DNA of 64,000 nt from Cucumis sativus (lineage: Eukaryota; Streptophyta; Magnoliopsida; Cucurbitales; Cucurbitaceae). The stretch lies in the NCBI RefSeq assembly GCF_000004075.3, contig NC_026657.2, positions 19,030,501-19,094,500 on the forward strand. The letters are read 5' to 3'. Made by a program: the position numbers and the translations under genes. Every line of letters starts with the position of its first letter. The stretch's first letter is position 1. Below, piece after piece: positions 12,830 to 24,605 of this stretch. The notes under the pieces were generated by a model, which was not told the origin of the DNA, made no database searches, and saw only the letters and a program-made list of their open reading frames with translations.

Positions 12830-13619
12830 TCAATGGATGATATAAGTTAGCACTAAAGCCACCAGCATTAGAACGTATGCTATTCCTTGGTCTATTGCGG
12901 TTCCTGCAACATATCAAATCCCAATTGTTATTTTTGGGGTTCTACCGGAGCAACCTTTCTTTAAAGAAATAAAATAGAAGTTCTAAAATGGTAAGACAGA
13001 AAGATGAAAAATGTTGATTTTGTATTCCAATCTTAGTGGTTGGCTGTGAAAGACCAACAAAAGTTCTTCTTTTTCAGGTTAGTTCTGCTGTTCCCATCTA
13101 ATTCCAGCAACTCAAATTTGCCTTTGAAATGAACTCTTTTCTTCAAAATAGCAGAGGCCATTTTATTATTTAAGGAGATTCAACTTTGTAGATATGAAGA
13201 TGAGAGTTTTAATTTCAAAGCCATTCTCATATTCCTCTCCCATTCCCCCCAGCAAATTTCTCAAGAAATCAACAGAAAAAAAAAAAAAAAGAAATAGCAG
13301 CTTCTAGAGGGAGAAAAGTGGTAAATTTTGTTTCTTTTTCAAACAAGGATCCCATCCAAATTCCCCAATCCCTATTTCCAATTAAATTTGAAACCCATTT
13401 TCTGGATTTTGTATCTTTTTCCCACAAAATTTCTCGAGAAACAAACAGAAAAAGTAGAAAACCAAGAACAGAGAACTAACCATCACTAGTTGGAGCTGGA
13501 GCTGGAGCTGGAGAAGAAGAAGAAAGTTGAGCTGAAGATAGAGGCAACGCAACAACATAAAAGACAGCAATAAGCAGAGCAGCATATATTCCAAAACAAG
13601 AAGCCCTCAAAACAGCCAT
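12830..13619 (-). CDS. Arabinogalactan peptide (AGP16/20/41 type)
   Basis: Small GPI-anchored, hydroxyproline-rich glycopeptide precursor of the plasma membrane and cell wall. Two exons, 13619-13481 and 12903-12830, join in frame (139 + 74 nt) to 70 residues. Residues 1-30 are a signal peptide (LLIAVFYVVALPLSSA). The mature core is short: QLSSSSPAPAPAPTSDG, in which the alternating Ala-Pro is the arabinogalactan attachment signal. The second exon encodes TAIDQGIAYVLMLVALVL plus a short tail, the hydrophobic C-terminal signal replaced by a GPI anchor. The intron falls inside the glycine codon just before the anchor signal. Family members have this exact architecture and size. The start is the only ATG giving a signal peptide, and a CT-rich leader precedes it. 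Which of the closely related AGP genes it matches is not decidable here. Confidence 0.94.
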
Positions 13620-15517
13620 CTCTGTCTCTCTCAGAAGAACCCTAGAGAGAGACAGAAGAAGAAGAAATTTGAAGATTATGAATGAGAAGAATGGAAATGG
13701 AGGAATTGGGGATTTAATACTGTTTATGTTTGAACTGTAAGCTTTGGGAATCCAAGCAAACCCATGTGATTTTGCATTCTCTCTTTGTAAAGATTCCTTA
13801 TTTTTTATGCTTTTGCTGTGCTGGATAGACAGACTGTTAAGTTGATTGTGCTGGAACTCAATCCTTTGCTGGCAAAGTTTCTTCACTATTTTTGGCTTCT
13901 TTTTTCTTTTGTGCTGGAACCCTTTACACCAATCTTGTGGCTGTTTTATGACTGTCTTCAAACAATCGTATTGGTCCCTTCTGTTTTTGTGTTATAATTT
14001 GAAATTCTAAGGGTCAAAACTGACAAGAGAATGTTGTTTGAGTTTGTTACCTAAACTAAACATTTTTTTTATCCCCAAAATATTGGTATTTTTGTATGGA
14101 TGATTTCTTTCGACTTAGTTTTCATAAACGTAGGAGGCTTTAGATCGTCTAGTAGAGTTGATATGAGTAATATTTTTGAGTAATTAAGTTTGTGATAATT
14201 ACAAAAGGTAGATTTAGTGATAGTGCGAAGAAAATAGGTAAAAGAGATTTTTTTTTTGGCAAATATGAAAAGTACAAAAGAAAATAAAAAAATTATTTTA
14301 ATAGTGTTTATTATGAAAGTTGAGTTGTTTATACCAACCTTCAATCAAAAGAACTTAGATTTTGTACGTTTTGTTTACATCATCCTTGAGTGAAATTACC
14401 AAAAAAAACTAACACATATGATTGGATGAGTTGACTTATGAATTCTCAATGTGGTTTGTGTATTTAGATCATTAATTTACATTGCTCTCATCTAGTTTCC
14501 TCTATGCTCCCCCATTCCCACTCTCACTCTCCATCTTCTATTTTATCAGGATAAAGAAATATATGAGAGGTTGAATAAAAACGGGTGGTTTTGAGTGATT
14601 TCACCATAAAAGTACGTTAAAAAAAAAGGTTTTAGAGATTATACAACTTTGTTTTTACTAAATCCATTATTTTCAAATTTATATGTTTTTATGTAAAACA
14701 TAGATTACACCAATCAAAGTACCTAACTCAAGCTTAAGGAAGCTAAAAAGTCAAACATCCACTTAGAAATCAAGCACTTTCACTTTCACTTTCACCTCGG
14801 GTCCTACGTTTTACACCCTATTGATCCTTTTTCATGTTGTAGAATAAATTCTTGTTGCCAGTTCATAGAAGCCTTTATGTTTAGTGTTTTTTTTGCCAGT
14901 CCATTAGAACTTTATATTGTGATTCATCCATAAACAAAGTTTTATACATAATTCCCTACCTTCATTTCACGATGTTTTTATCAAATTTATCAGCAAACTG
15001 TTTGTTGAGACCATTCTGTCATCACATGGGCTAACTACCAACCCCAATCATTCTCATTCAACAAAGATTTTTTCTTTCTTTCTTAACGAGTATGAGTGTC
15101 TGGATTAACTTAATCAACACTTGTACTTTAGCATCTACCATAAACTATGGTTTTAGCAAATAAATTCTTTTATGGCTATTGAACCTCAGTTATAAATTCT
15201 TTTACAGGCCTCATTTGCCTCAATCAAACTACCAACAAGGGTACCAAACATGTAACATAGACTAAGATAGACAACAGGAATAAATAATTACCCTAAATGC
15301 ACAAAATTTACAATCAGATCCACAGGTTACATGTCATGTCAACCAACTATGGTCTATCAATATAGCTTTCCTCCTAATAAAGGTCCAACATAACTAAGTT
15401 TTATGCTTTATGCTATTTTCCCACAAAAGACCCTTTTTGGGAGTTTCTTCAAGCGGATGACATTGACTCTTACATTTGAGTATGAAATTGTTTGGCAGTG
15501 GAATCAATGACATGATG
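13620..15517. other. Intergenic
   Basis: Starts with the arabinogalactan-peptide leader and promoter (CT-rich near 13620-13670). The rest is AT-rich with a short CACTTT repeat (14776-14796). No gene recognised. Confidence 0.55.
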
Positions 15518-15700
15518 TCATGCAGGTAAAAGGAAAGGATCTTCTTCATTTCCATAGATCTCGAACAACTGCTTGGAGTAATGTGTGGCTAAATTTCTGC
15601 ACAGCTCAATGGTCTTTGGGTCATACTCCTCCAACTCTTTAACAGATTTGTTGAGATTACCTTGTAGATCACCATTGCTGAGAAACTCAGCCAGGTGCTC
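15518..15700 (-). pseudogene. Orphan terminal exon, family not recognised
   Basis: A clean coding-like stretch on the minus strand, preceded by a polypyrimidine-AG acceptor (AATAG just above 15700) and ending in TGA at 15518. It reads 60 residues, including EHLAEFLSNGDLQGN, then KELEEYDPKTIELCRNLATH and finally QLFEIYGNEEDPFLLPA. The composition is that of a globular, helical protein, and codon use looks genuine. I could not find partner exons upstream (15701-17000 holds only another possible fragment near 15850-15920, SPNGSSPNPTVSFGQG). It is either the last exon of a decayed gene or part of a gene whose other exons I cannot see. Function unknown. Confidence 0.4.
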
Positions 15701-16499
15701 CTATTAGAGAAATTACAGGGAGTCGACAAAATTCATCAACAAGTACCTTTGGTGTAATCTCACTTCTCTACTTGCACAAAACACAAGGAAAAAAGTTGCT
15801 TAGAATTCGATTACCATGCTCGAAACGAGATTCTAATATTCTATAGTACCACGTTTTTCCCTTGCCCAAAAGAAACAGTAGGATTGGGTGATGAGCCATT
15901 CGGAGATGTTCCTATCATTAGAGTATATCCACCAAACACAAGGAAAAAAGTTATGTAGACTTCAGTCATCCAGGAAAAATCAGGTTAAAAGCAACAAGAA
16001 ATTCACTTAACACATGCGCAGGTTAAAACCTTCATGAATACAAATCAAAGATATTCAATATTTTACAATCAAATCCTTCATATCACTGTTTTTTTGAGCG
16101 GTTGTCTTAGAGTCGGATAAGTGTGTTATGGAGTTGATAAATAAAGAAACTAGAAAAACGTAAAGCAATAGAAAATCAACGCAAAGACACACGGGGTTCA
16201 TTAATGTGCGTTAACTATGTCAAAGGGTAGAGGGAAACCTAATACTTGGTTATTTCAAAACTCTAGATCACAGATTCAAGGAATTCCAACAAATTGTTTT
16301 TCAAAAAAATTATTTTTATCCAAACTATTTGGATTTTTAAAAAATAAGAGACTATTTATAACAAACTATTTTAAGTGGTTGTCCGAACTAAAGACTTAGA
16401 AAAGTTATTCCAAATAACCTTTATGCAATTAAGAGAAAACAAAAACAATATTAAAGAAAAAGAATACCTGCTTCAAAGTTTCTAATTTCTTTTATCAGT

Positions 16500-17065
16500 G
16501 GCCACACCATCCAAACCACGAGTTTCAGGACTCATTGATAATCCAATTACCCCTTCAAACTTCCCACAAAGCACTGGCTTCCCATCACCTTACCTTTCAT
16601 CCATTTTTGAAATCTGAATCTCCAATTGTTTGAACTTACCTTTCCACAGCTCAGCTTCACTTTCAGCCTTCTTCTCAACAGCCAGAACATTATTCTCAAT
16701 CAGAAGCTGAACAATCTCCTCTTTCATTTCATTATTTTCAACTAAATTCACAACTTCCATCTTTCCATCCTTAAAACAAAGATTTCTTCCATCTTTAGCA
16801 CAACTAACCTGCTATCCACATTCATGACTCTTCTCCATCCAAACTTTTATCTCCGTTTCAATGACTGACTTTTCTGACTCCAACTTCTTCATTTGGCCCT
16901 GAAGTAATTCATACTAATCTTTTTTATTTGAATCTTCAACTCTAACTCTTCACACTTATTTTCAGCTTTTTCACACCTCAATTTCAGTTCACTGCACATA
17001 CATACATCTTTTTGTTCTGCTCTATGTCCAACTTCCTCCACATCCATCTTCACATCCAACACAAA
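16500..17065 (-). pseudogene. Broken coiled-coil protein gene
   Basis: The minus strand reads a charged, heptad-rich protein in pieces: AEQKDVCMCSELKLRCEKAE and CEELELKIQIKK, then after a frameshift/stop QMKKLESEKSVIETEIKVW, a stop, then DGKMEVVNLVENNEMKEEIV and KAESEAELWKGKFKQLE, another stop, and GLSMSPETRGLDGVATD. At least three disabling changes are visible. The Glu/Lys/Leu pattern indicates a long coiled coil; the family is not recognised. No start codon or intact neighbour exons were found. Confidence 0.5.
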
Positions 17066-17164
17066 TTTGTATGTTCAGAACAAATAATAATAATAATTAC
17101 AAGGATTAAACAAATTGATATGTTTGTGTGTATGCTAATTACTATACTAAATAATTTTATTATA

Positions 17165-17525
17165 TTAAGTTTTGTTGTTACCTAAGCCAGAAAGACGTGA
17201 GTTGTCTACTAACAAACTCTCACTTGAGATATAGGATCGTTTCGTTTCCACTAGTTCCCTTAGTATATGATCCCTTATCAATTTACTAAGTTGAGAAACA
17301 TGAAAAGGATCAAAATATTTTGTTGGCAATTTCTTTTTATTGCAATGACAAGCTAAATACACCAACTGATAAGGGTCTGAGTTTCAAATACACCATATCT
17401 CCCACTGTAAAGTTAAGATCACGTTCCTCTGTAGTACTAATTACACATTTCTTTTGGAAAAATGGCAAAGCAAGATTTTTTTTTGCAAGCTTTTTTTGTT
17501 TAATTATACCAAAATGTCTCACTTT
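17165..17525 (-). mobile_element. Ty3/gypsy retrotransposon integrase tail, degenerate
   Basis: Two overlapping frames on the minus strand carry the typical end of a plant gypsy polyprotein: RDLNFTVGDMVYLKLRP (about 17430-17370), then after a +1 shift KKLPTKYFDPFHVSQLSKLI (about 17330-17270). In intact elements VGDMVYLKLRPY..KLxPKYFGPF..HVSQL is the C-terminal domain of integrase. No LTRs, protease or reverse transcriptase were seen nearby, so this is a solitary remnant. Confidence 0.75.
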
Positions 17526-19311
17526 GCACGAGTTACAGTTTTTTGTTACCCTAAAATGCTCTCGAAGTATCTTTATTAAATTTTAATTATATTTTGGCTT
17601 TCCTATATTATAAAATCACAAAATCTCATATAGCATATATTTTTTTTTTTTCACTTAAGAACTTGGGAAGGGTGCGTTAAAAACCTCCCTCACGCCGACA
17701 ATGTCTCCAATCTCCATAAGTTCGTTCGTCATCTCACCTAGTATTTTCCCCAATTTGGTTTTCAAATTTCAATGGAATTGAACTTTTTTCTCACATTTTT
17801 GTTAAATCTGAAATCAAATCAAATATTCTTTTATTAAGATCCCAGCTCAAGTGAGTGAAGTGAGTTATTACAACCTACTCTATGTTCGAAATTCCAAATA
17901 TAATAGTTGGTGTACCATGTCAAATTACCAATTCATATTAACCATTTTTCCCTAATCATCTCTATCCCTCTTTGTTACAGTGTTTACTATTTCCAATTAA
18001 AATAGGTACCATCCCAACCACATCTTTCTTATATTCCTCAAACTATAACAGCCACCTACCAATAACCAACACAATATCTCGGAGACAGATTTTCTTAACT
18101 ACCCTTAAAACTCTAAATTTTAAAGTTTAAGAGTAGAGTACAATAAAAGCACACCTTCTATTGCTATAAAGAACTTCTAGCTGAGACCATGTCATCATAT
18201 CAAATAGAAAGGTAATCATAACCAGATTTTCTTTATACCCAAATCAAGAGGTACAAAGGAAAGAATGAGCAGACATTGATCTCATGTTCATAGCAAAAAC
18301 AATGAATATCTTAAACTTAAGGATCACATAGTTGTTCTGTTCCAAATCCAAGTAGAAAAATCATCGATTTCTTCGACTAACTTTAGATGTGCAAGTTTCT
18401 GTCAAGTGTAGCTCTGAGGAAAAATTTTTAGATTTGTTTCTTCTTTTCTAAAATCTTATTGATCTCTCTCTCAGTCAAAGATTAGGCTATGTGATATTTC
18501 TTCCTATGTGATGTTCTTAGGTTAGGCTATAACCCAACACAGTTATAACTCATTTGACAATGAGAGGCCTCTAAATTTGTATAAATATGGTATAAGAAAC
18601 TTCACGATAATTAATTGATCCAATTCCTATATATCTATACCAACAAAAGTCTGAAAAAGTCATAAATTGGACGATCTCTTCAGAAATTCTATGTGGGCTG
18701 AACACAAATTATGTGGAATAGACCCCATTGCTGTAGTTATTATAATGTCACATAAAGGAAAATTCAGAATCCAACACGAACAGTTAACAAATGGAAGAAA
18801 ACTTTGATGTTCCGAAAAGGCATTTCGATTGCAATTATCTCAGTAATCAGAAACTCAAGCCGCGAATAAAAAAATCTTATACTACAATCATAAACGGACC
18901 AAAAATTTCAAATCCAAGGTAATTGGAACAGAAAAGCAAAAAATAAATATTACACCAGAAACTTGATTGTCTTTTTTAGAGGTATTAAAACCAAGGGTGC
19001 TTCTAAACTTAAGCAAAGAAAAAAAGAAAATCTCGAATCCAATATATTCTTTTTTGATATAAACAAGCGCTTTCATTGAGAAAGAAGGAAGAAATATAAG
19101 GCATACAAAAAAGGGGGCCAACTAAGAAAGTTATTGCGCGAAGAGTAATTATAAAAGATTTTTTATTTCGAAGCCTAAAATATAACATGGAACATCACCA
19201 AGGACCAATCTTGTTCCCCATATAGAATCCAAACATCCGTTAGAATTCATTCTTTGAAATTCATAAAGTGATTTATGGAAAACAAACTTTTAACAAAAGC
19301 TAAAGCGTACC
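17526..19311. other. Intergenic
   Basis: AT-rich DNA between retrotransposon debris and the truncated NDC80 copy. No coding potential, RNA gene or defined repeat recognised. Confidence 0.5.
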
Positions 19312-19515
19312 TTATACTGCAGGCATAGAAATCTTGAAAGCCTCAGAGATACCGGCAGCAGCCTTCGAGAGGCAGCTTTCCATATCTGAAATTTTGCAGC
19401 TAACAACTGCTTTATATTGTGAGAGAGAGTCAAGACATGAAAGTAGTTCACGAGCACACATATGAATTTCTTCTTCTTCTTGCTTTATTGCTTCCTGATG
19501 CGCCAATTTGGCATT

Positions 19516-21192
19516 CTTCACAGAACCAACAACAGATCATAATAAGAGAGGAGAAGATTCTAGCATCAACTAGAAATTAACTAAGCAAAACTGAGGTGGT
19601 GGAAAGTCTTGTAACAGTTAATATCGTTAAAGTGATTTCTCTCCTAGTTTAGGCGTAAGAAAAGATACGATGATATGGTACAATGCGTACTGGCTTGGTT
19701 GTGTTAACAAAAGATTATTTAACAGTCCATCTAGAGTTCTTCCAAAATCTAGAAAGAAATTTGAACTCCAAACATGCATTTGGTTTTTAGTTTTTAATAA
19801 ATTGTACTTGGTTTTTTACAATTTCTTAATCATAGTTTTCATGCTTTCAAGATAAACATTTGTACAAGCCAAATGCCGAAAACAAAAATAACTTTTTAGA
19901 AACTACTTTTTTCAGTTTTCAAAACTTGACTTGAATTTTTTAAAACACTCTTAAAAAGTAGACAGCAAAATGAAAAATCGAGATGGTAGAATTGTGTTTA
20001 TAAATTTAGTTCTCAAGGACCAAAAACCAAATGGTTATCTAACTTCTAACGGGATTCAAGTTATCAATCAATCTTTATTCTCATTGCCACTAAATATGAG
20101 AATAGAATTTTGTTTGGTCCCTTAAGTTCAACAACTTACATTCTAGTTCCATCACTCCAAGAAATTATTCTAGAAGATCCTTGGGCTTGGACTGTTAGTT
20201 AACTATCTAAATAATGATTCGACAGTTAACTTGCTGACTAGATTTGTAGACATGATTTTCTCTTTTCTTTCCCTACCCTTCTTATTATGCTAGCATTGGA
20301 TTGATTTCAAAGGGGATAACATCTTATATGGAAGGATAAGTACGAGACCATGGAGCCAATCAAAGGTGAATGTATCTCATCGGTACAAAAGGGGCAGCAG
20401 TGGCGAGCTCAAAAGAATTGGCAGATAACATTCCATATGAGTAATAGTTATTCCTCAATCCTCTTCTTAAAACCTAAACTCAAAATCCTTCTCTCATTCA
20501 CAACTTGCATTGACAGAATACAAAAAGTCACACTTGACTTCCTCATTTATCGCCATCACACTCAACTCTTAAATTTATCTCAACTTTGTATGTCTCTCTC
20601 GCACATGGATTCTTCAACTCTTAAAAGTCACACTCGTGTGCATGTATCCTTTCCTCACTCGCACAAATCTTAGGCGTGTAATGTTTGGAGTTTTATAACT
20701 TATTTTCTTATATGAAGTGTTGTTGGTTGAAAGCTTTGGGAGAAGAAAGAGTGAGAGGTATGGGCAAAGACAAAGTGTACTTCTTAATGAAAGAAGGTGA
20801 ATGAATTTTTTGCACTCAGATAAAAGGAGAAGAAGCAAATGTCAGAAGGGTAGGGAAATAAAGAGAAATGTCACATAAGCTAAAACAATTCCAACTCATT
20901 TGAAAAATTATATTACCTGCCAAATCATCAATCAAATAGTCAACTAAGTTAAGTACCATTTCTTAAAGGCATAGGACTAAAAATATCAGTAAGGGATCAA
21001 ATAGAAACTAATTTTGAAATTCAAGGGCTAACAGTGTTATTTACCCACAGAAATAATAGTCCTCTGCAAAGCCAACTGATCATCAGGGTTACCAAAAGAA
21101 AGGGAAAAAAGGGGTCAACTCCCCCCACCCAAAAATAATAATAATAATAACAATAATAAATAAAGGGAATAATTGTGGTAAAGCATTAATAC
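19516..21192. other. Large intron of the NDC80 copy
   Basis: 1.7-kb intron between the last two exons. It includes an (AAT)n tract at 21130-21160 and an unassigned block with short ORFs at 20340-20880. No transposon ends were identified. Confidence 0.5.
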
Positions 21193-21680
21193 CTTCAAAC
21201 TCTCCTCTGCTTCTCCTTCCACGAGATCTAAGTTATGAGCTTCTTGTTGAACATCCTCCACCATTTTCTTGGATTCCGTGGAGCATCTTAAAATATAATC
21301 TCGCATTTCATCTTTTAAGGAGATTAGTTGTGTTTCATGCTGGAAGAAAGAAACCATTTAAACGATCAGAAAAACATCTTGTACGAGTTAATTCCTACCA
21401 GCCATGCAAACCCCTCATTTATTTTTTCATGTCCTTACTTCATTGATATGGGGTTGAAGAGAAGCCATGTGACTGCGTTTAGACTCAATTTTAGCAGTAT
21501 TTTCATTTGATTGCTGCCGGAGAGAAATCAACTCTTCCAACTTCATCATGGAACTTCTCCTTATGTCCTCTGCAAAGGAATCAAGTGCAGGCTTAATGGT
21601 TGTCTTATAGTCAATCCCCATCATATCAGCTGGTGTCGACCCCTTTGCATTCAGAACATACTGATGACAACTATCGAGCT

Positions 21681-21753
21681 TTAATCTAATAACAACGAAT
21701 AGAAGTTGTATTAACAAAGTAGTTAATCTAATAACAACGAATAGAAGTTGTAT
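21681..21753. repeat. 42-bp-period duplication across a splice site
   Basis: TTAATCTAATAACAACGAAT plus 11 further identical bases starts at 21681 and again at 21723. Read on the minus strand, each copy contains the sequence GTTGTTATTAG followed by ATTAA, the 3' splice site of NDC80 exon B. Two equivalent acceptors therefore lie 42 bp apart. Confidence 0.9.
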
Positions 21754-24244
21754 AAGGGGCTATTGAATAACCCTTTATACTCATAGGTATCATTTGAGAT
21801 GGATAAGTACCATAAAATGTGAAATTCACAAAAATAAAATAAGAGAAGAAATGCATTACTAACGTAACAATCAAATCAAGAAACTACAAAAATAAACTAC
21901 ATTCTTGCAAAGCAATAACTATAATTCGAAAAAAATCAGATTAAGTAAATGTTGGATACAATACCTTAATTAACTAGATGAAAACATTTGAATCGTGAAT
22001 GTAGAAAGATTCAACAAACTTCACAGTAGTTCAATTTTACCAATAGTATGTTTTAAAATTTCAATTTATCAATATAAATGATAAGTATGATTTGGGATGA
22101 CCAATACTTCTAGTATCTTTACAATGCTCGACATACTTTCCCCTGAAAATGTAGAAGACTATGGAAGTGATATACCATAGCTATGAACATTAGATTTTAA
22201 AAATGTTCTCGTAGTGCAGTCGGCTGAAAACATTAAAAGGAAAGGTTGAAACTTGATAGCAGATACCCCAAATAAATCAATACATTTAAAACTTCTTCTC
22301 AATTGATAAGATTCTTGTCAAGAATGATTTCAAAAGAACGAACTAGAAGTAGTGGAAATAAAGTTAAACTTGGTCTTCGTGATGAAAGTATTAAGTTTGA
22401 GATATTTGAAAACAAGAACTAAATGATGATAACAATAAATAAAGAAAAGTGAAAGAGGAGCAACCTTCTCATCGCCTGGTTACATTCCATTGCAATGGCC
22501 TCAAGCCCCTTAAATGTATTTCCTAGAGTTGCATCAAGATCCCGTGACTTCTCCTCCCACAAGTTCCTCGAGACTTCGGCATCACCGATGTCCCTCTCCA
22601 CAGCCTGCAATTCTCTTCTCATCCTTTCCACATTCCGATGGAAGAAGGGCGGCTACTGGCAAAGCAGACATCGGAATCGCGGAGAAGTGGCGGAGGATTG
22701 AAAGACGCCTTTGGACGGCGGCGGGCTGTACCCTTCATATATGTCTCCGGCGGGTAGTTGGTTGCGTTTTCAAAATTTCAATTTGAGAGAAGATATTGGT
22801 AAAGGGAGGGAAATTTTATTGTCATGGGACTGCCAATTGTTGAAATTACCATGACAGGAAACCACTTTTGCTTATTTACGAAACCGCCATCCCATTCCTC
22901 TATTTCATAATTTCATAATTTATACTCAAATTTTTAATTTTCATTGCTTCGTCGTCGACAATTACAAAAAGAAAAACTGGATCAACTCTGAAATAAATAA
23001 GACTGCAAGTATTTACTATTTAGGCCACCAAAGCCATCTCCAATGGCATACCTGAACATTAAAATGAATCAAAACCATAGTGAAATACAAGAGCTTATAA
23101 GCTGATAGTAGTATAGTTCAGTATTGGAGAACATAGTATGTATGTAGCCAAGCCATGCTTCGAGAAGAAGGAAAGCCCAATGCTCCTATCCAAACTTCAA
23201 CGTATTTCCAATATCATTTGACACAGTCTCTACTTCTTCCATGTTGAAAAGTCTGAAAGACCACAAATGTTCTTTAAAATAAGGAATATTAATTTTAACA
23301 ACAAAAGTGTTACAAAATATTTAAATATAAGAAATATTATCATCTAACTAAACAAGTAGATATTTCAATTTTAAATATTACTCTGTTTGTTTGCACTTCC
23401 CTCCATCACTATTTTTTGTATAAAAGTTTATTTGATTAGCTAAATATTTAAATACTATTAAAAATATTTAAATTTGTTGAATTTTTCTTTTCAGATACAA
23501 TTCATCTAATTGGTCATTAGTCATTACAATTAGTCATTCCACATGATTAAGAGGCAATTGGTTTCTAAAATCAGTTAGGTCACCAAAATTAGTCTACTCA
23601 CTTATTGTAGCAAGTGTAGTTCACTTTGGGGTGGTTTTTGGAGTTGATACCAAAGTTGGTCATTGAACGTGTATGACAACGTGGTTGTTGGACGCAATTA
23701 ACAATTTTTTCTATCGAAAATTGCATATGATATAGCAATATAGCACATTGTTTTAGAATTTTGCAAATATGGCAAAATTTTCAATTCTCAATCTTAAATT
23801 TGTTATTATTCATAAACTACCATTAAATCACTTATTTCTCATTCTCTTATTAACGTCCTACTCGTTATTTATTTATTCTCTCACATTTTAAAGTCCTAAT
23901 TATTTGTTTATTCTTATACTAGAAAAATTATTTATTCTTTCTATCTTAATCTTAATTTTAAAACATTCATAGTACAATAATTGCAATATAAAATATAATA
24001 TAATGGTTGTTGATCGGAGTAATTTAACTTCATTTGTGATTTTTGTTTTACTTTATTCGATGTTTATTTTGAGTTGAATCTGATTCTAAATTATTTTGTT
24101 TTATTTTTTACATTGATTTTGTTTTGGTTTTACTTTGACTCGGTTTTGTATATTAGTGTTGTGTTATACTTATATTATATGTATTAGTTGGTTAATATGC
24201 TTACTACGTAATTTTTTCATTTTCTCAAATTTTATGCAGTTCAT

Positions 24245-24605
24245 TAGAGTATTATTAAGTATATGAATGGTGTAATTCAGTGTATCATTATCAAGTATAT
24301 CAACAATATATTGTTTACATGAGTTTAGCTCAACTGACACTTATATCTTCTCTTGGACAAGAGGTCTTGAGTTCAAATCTTCACCATAGCATTTATTACA
24401 ATCATTTTACGATGGGTGAGGTGGATTTCGTTTTTGTCATTTTTGCAAGTGCCCCTTTAATAAATGTATCGACAATACAACAAACGTATTATACTCAATG
24501 CATCAATATATTTAATTAATTTAGTGTATTTGCAAAGTTTAACAAATGTATCAACAACATATCAAGTGTATCAAGTGCAACAAGCATAACAAGTATATCA
24601 AATGA
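24245..24605 (+). repeat. TGTATCAA-rich degenerate repeat
   Basis: GTATCA, GTATATCAACAA and AAATGTATCAACAACATATC-like units recur about a dozen times, interrupted by the SINE-like block. The same motif family appears in inverted orientation at 52840-53110. Confidence 0.55.
24315..24430 (+). mobile_element. tRNA-derived SINE-like segment
   Basis: TAGCTCAACTGA (24326-24337) matches a pol III A box and GAGTTCAAATCT (24369-24380) a B box, spaced as in tRNA genes, but no cloverleaf is present. This is the usual head of a plant SINE. The 3' end and target duplication were not resolved. Confidence 0.4.

Larger units (their letters stand above)
19312..22738 (-). pseudogene. NDC80: NDC80 kinetochore gene lacking the CH domain
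   Basis: NDC80/HEC1 is the microtubule-binding arm of the outer-kinetochore NDC80 complex: N-terminal tail, calponin-homology domain, then coiled coil. Here the N-terminal tail starts at ATG 22738 (MKGTARRRPK..RDSDVCFASSRPSSIG). It then jumps at about 22630 directly to the coiled coil (VERMRRELQAVERDIGDAEV), omitting roughly 300 residues including the whole CH domain. The junction is out of frame: the first frame stops at 22619 after 39 codons. An internal ATG at 22622 opens a complete frame through exons 22622-22465, 21685-21439, 21339-21193 and 19515-19312, all with GT/AG borders, giving 251 residues. Conserved blocks include CNQAMRR-LKLD, TPADMMGIDYKTTIKPALDS and CARELLSCLDSL. It is disabled as a full NDC80 but may still make a coiled-coil fragment. 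An assembly deletion is an alternative. Confidence 0.85.

Noticed and set aside
20340..20840. Two overlapping short ORFs in the NDC80 intron
   Set aside because: No recognisable domain and no transposon ends; left as unassigned intron content.
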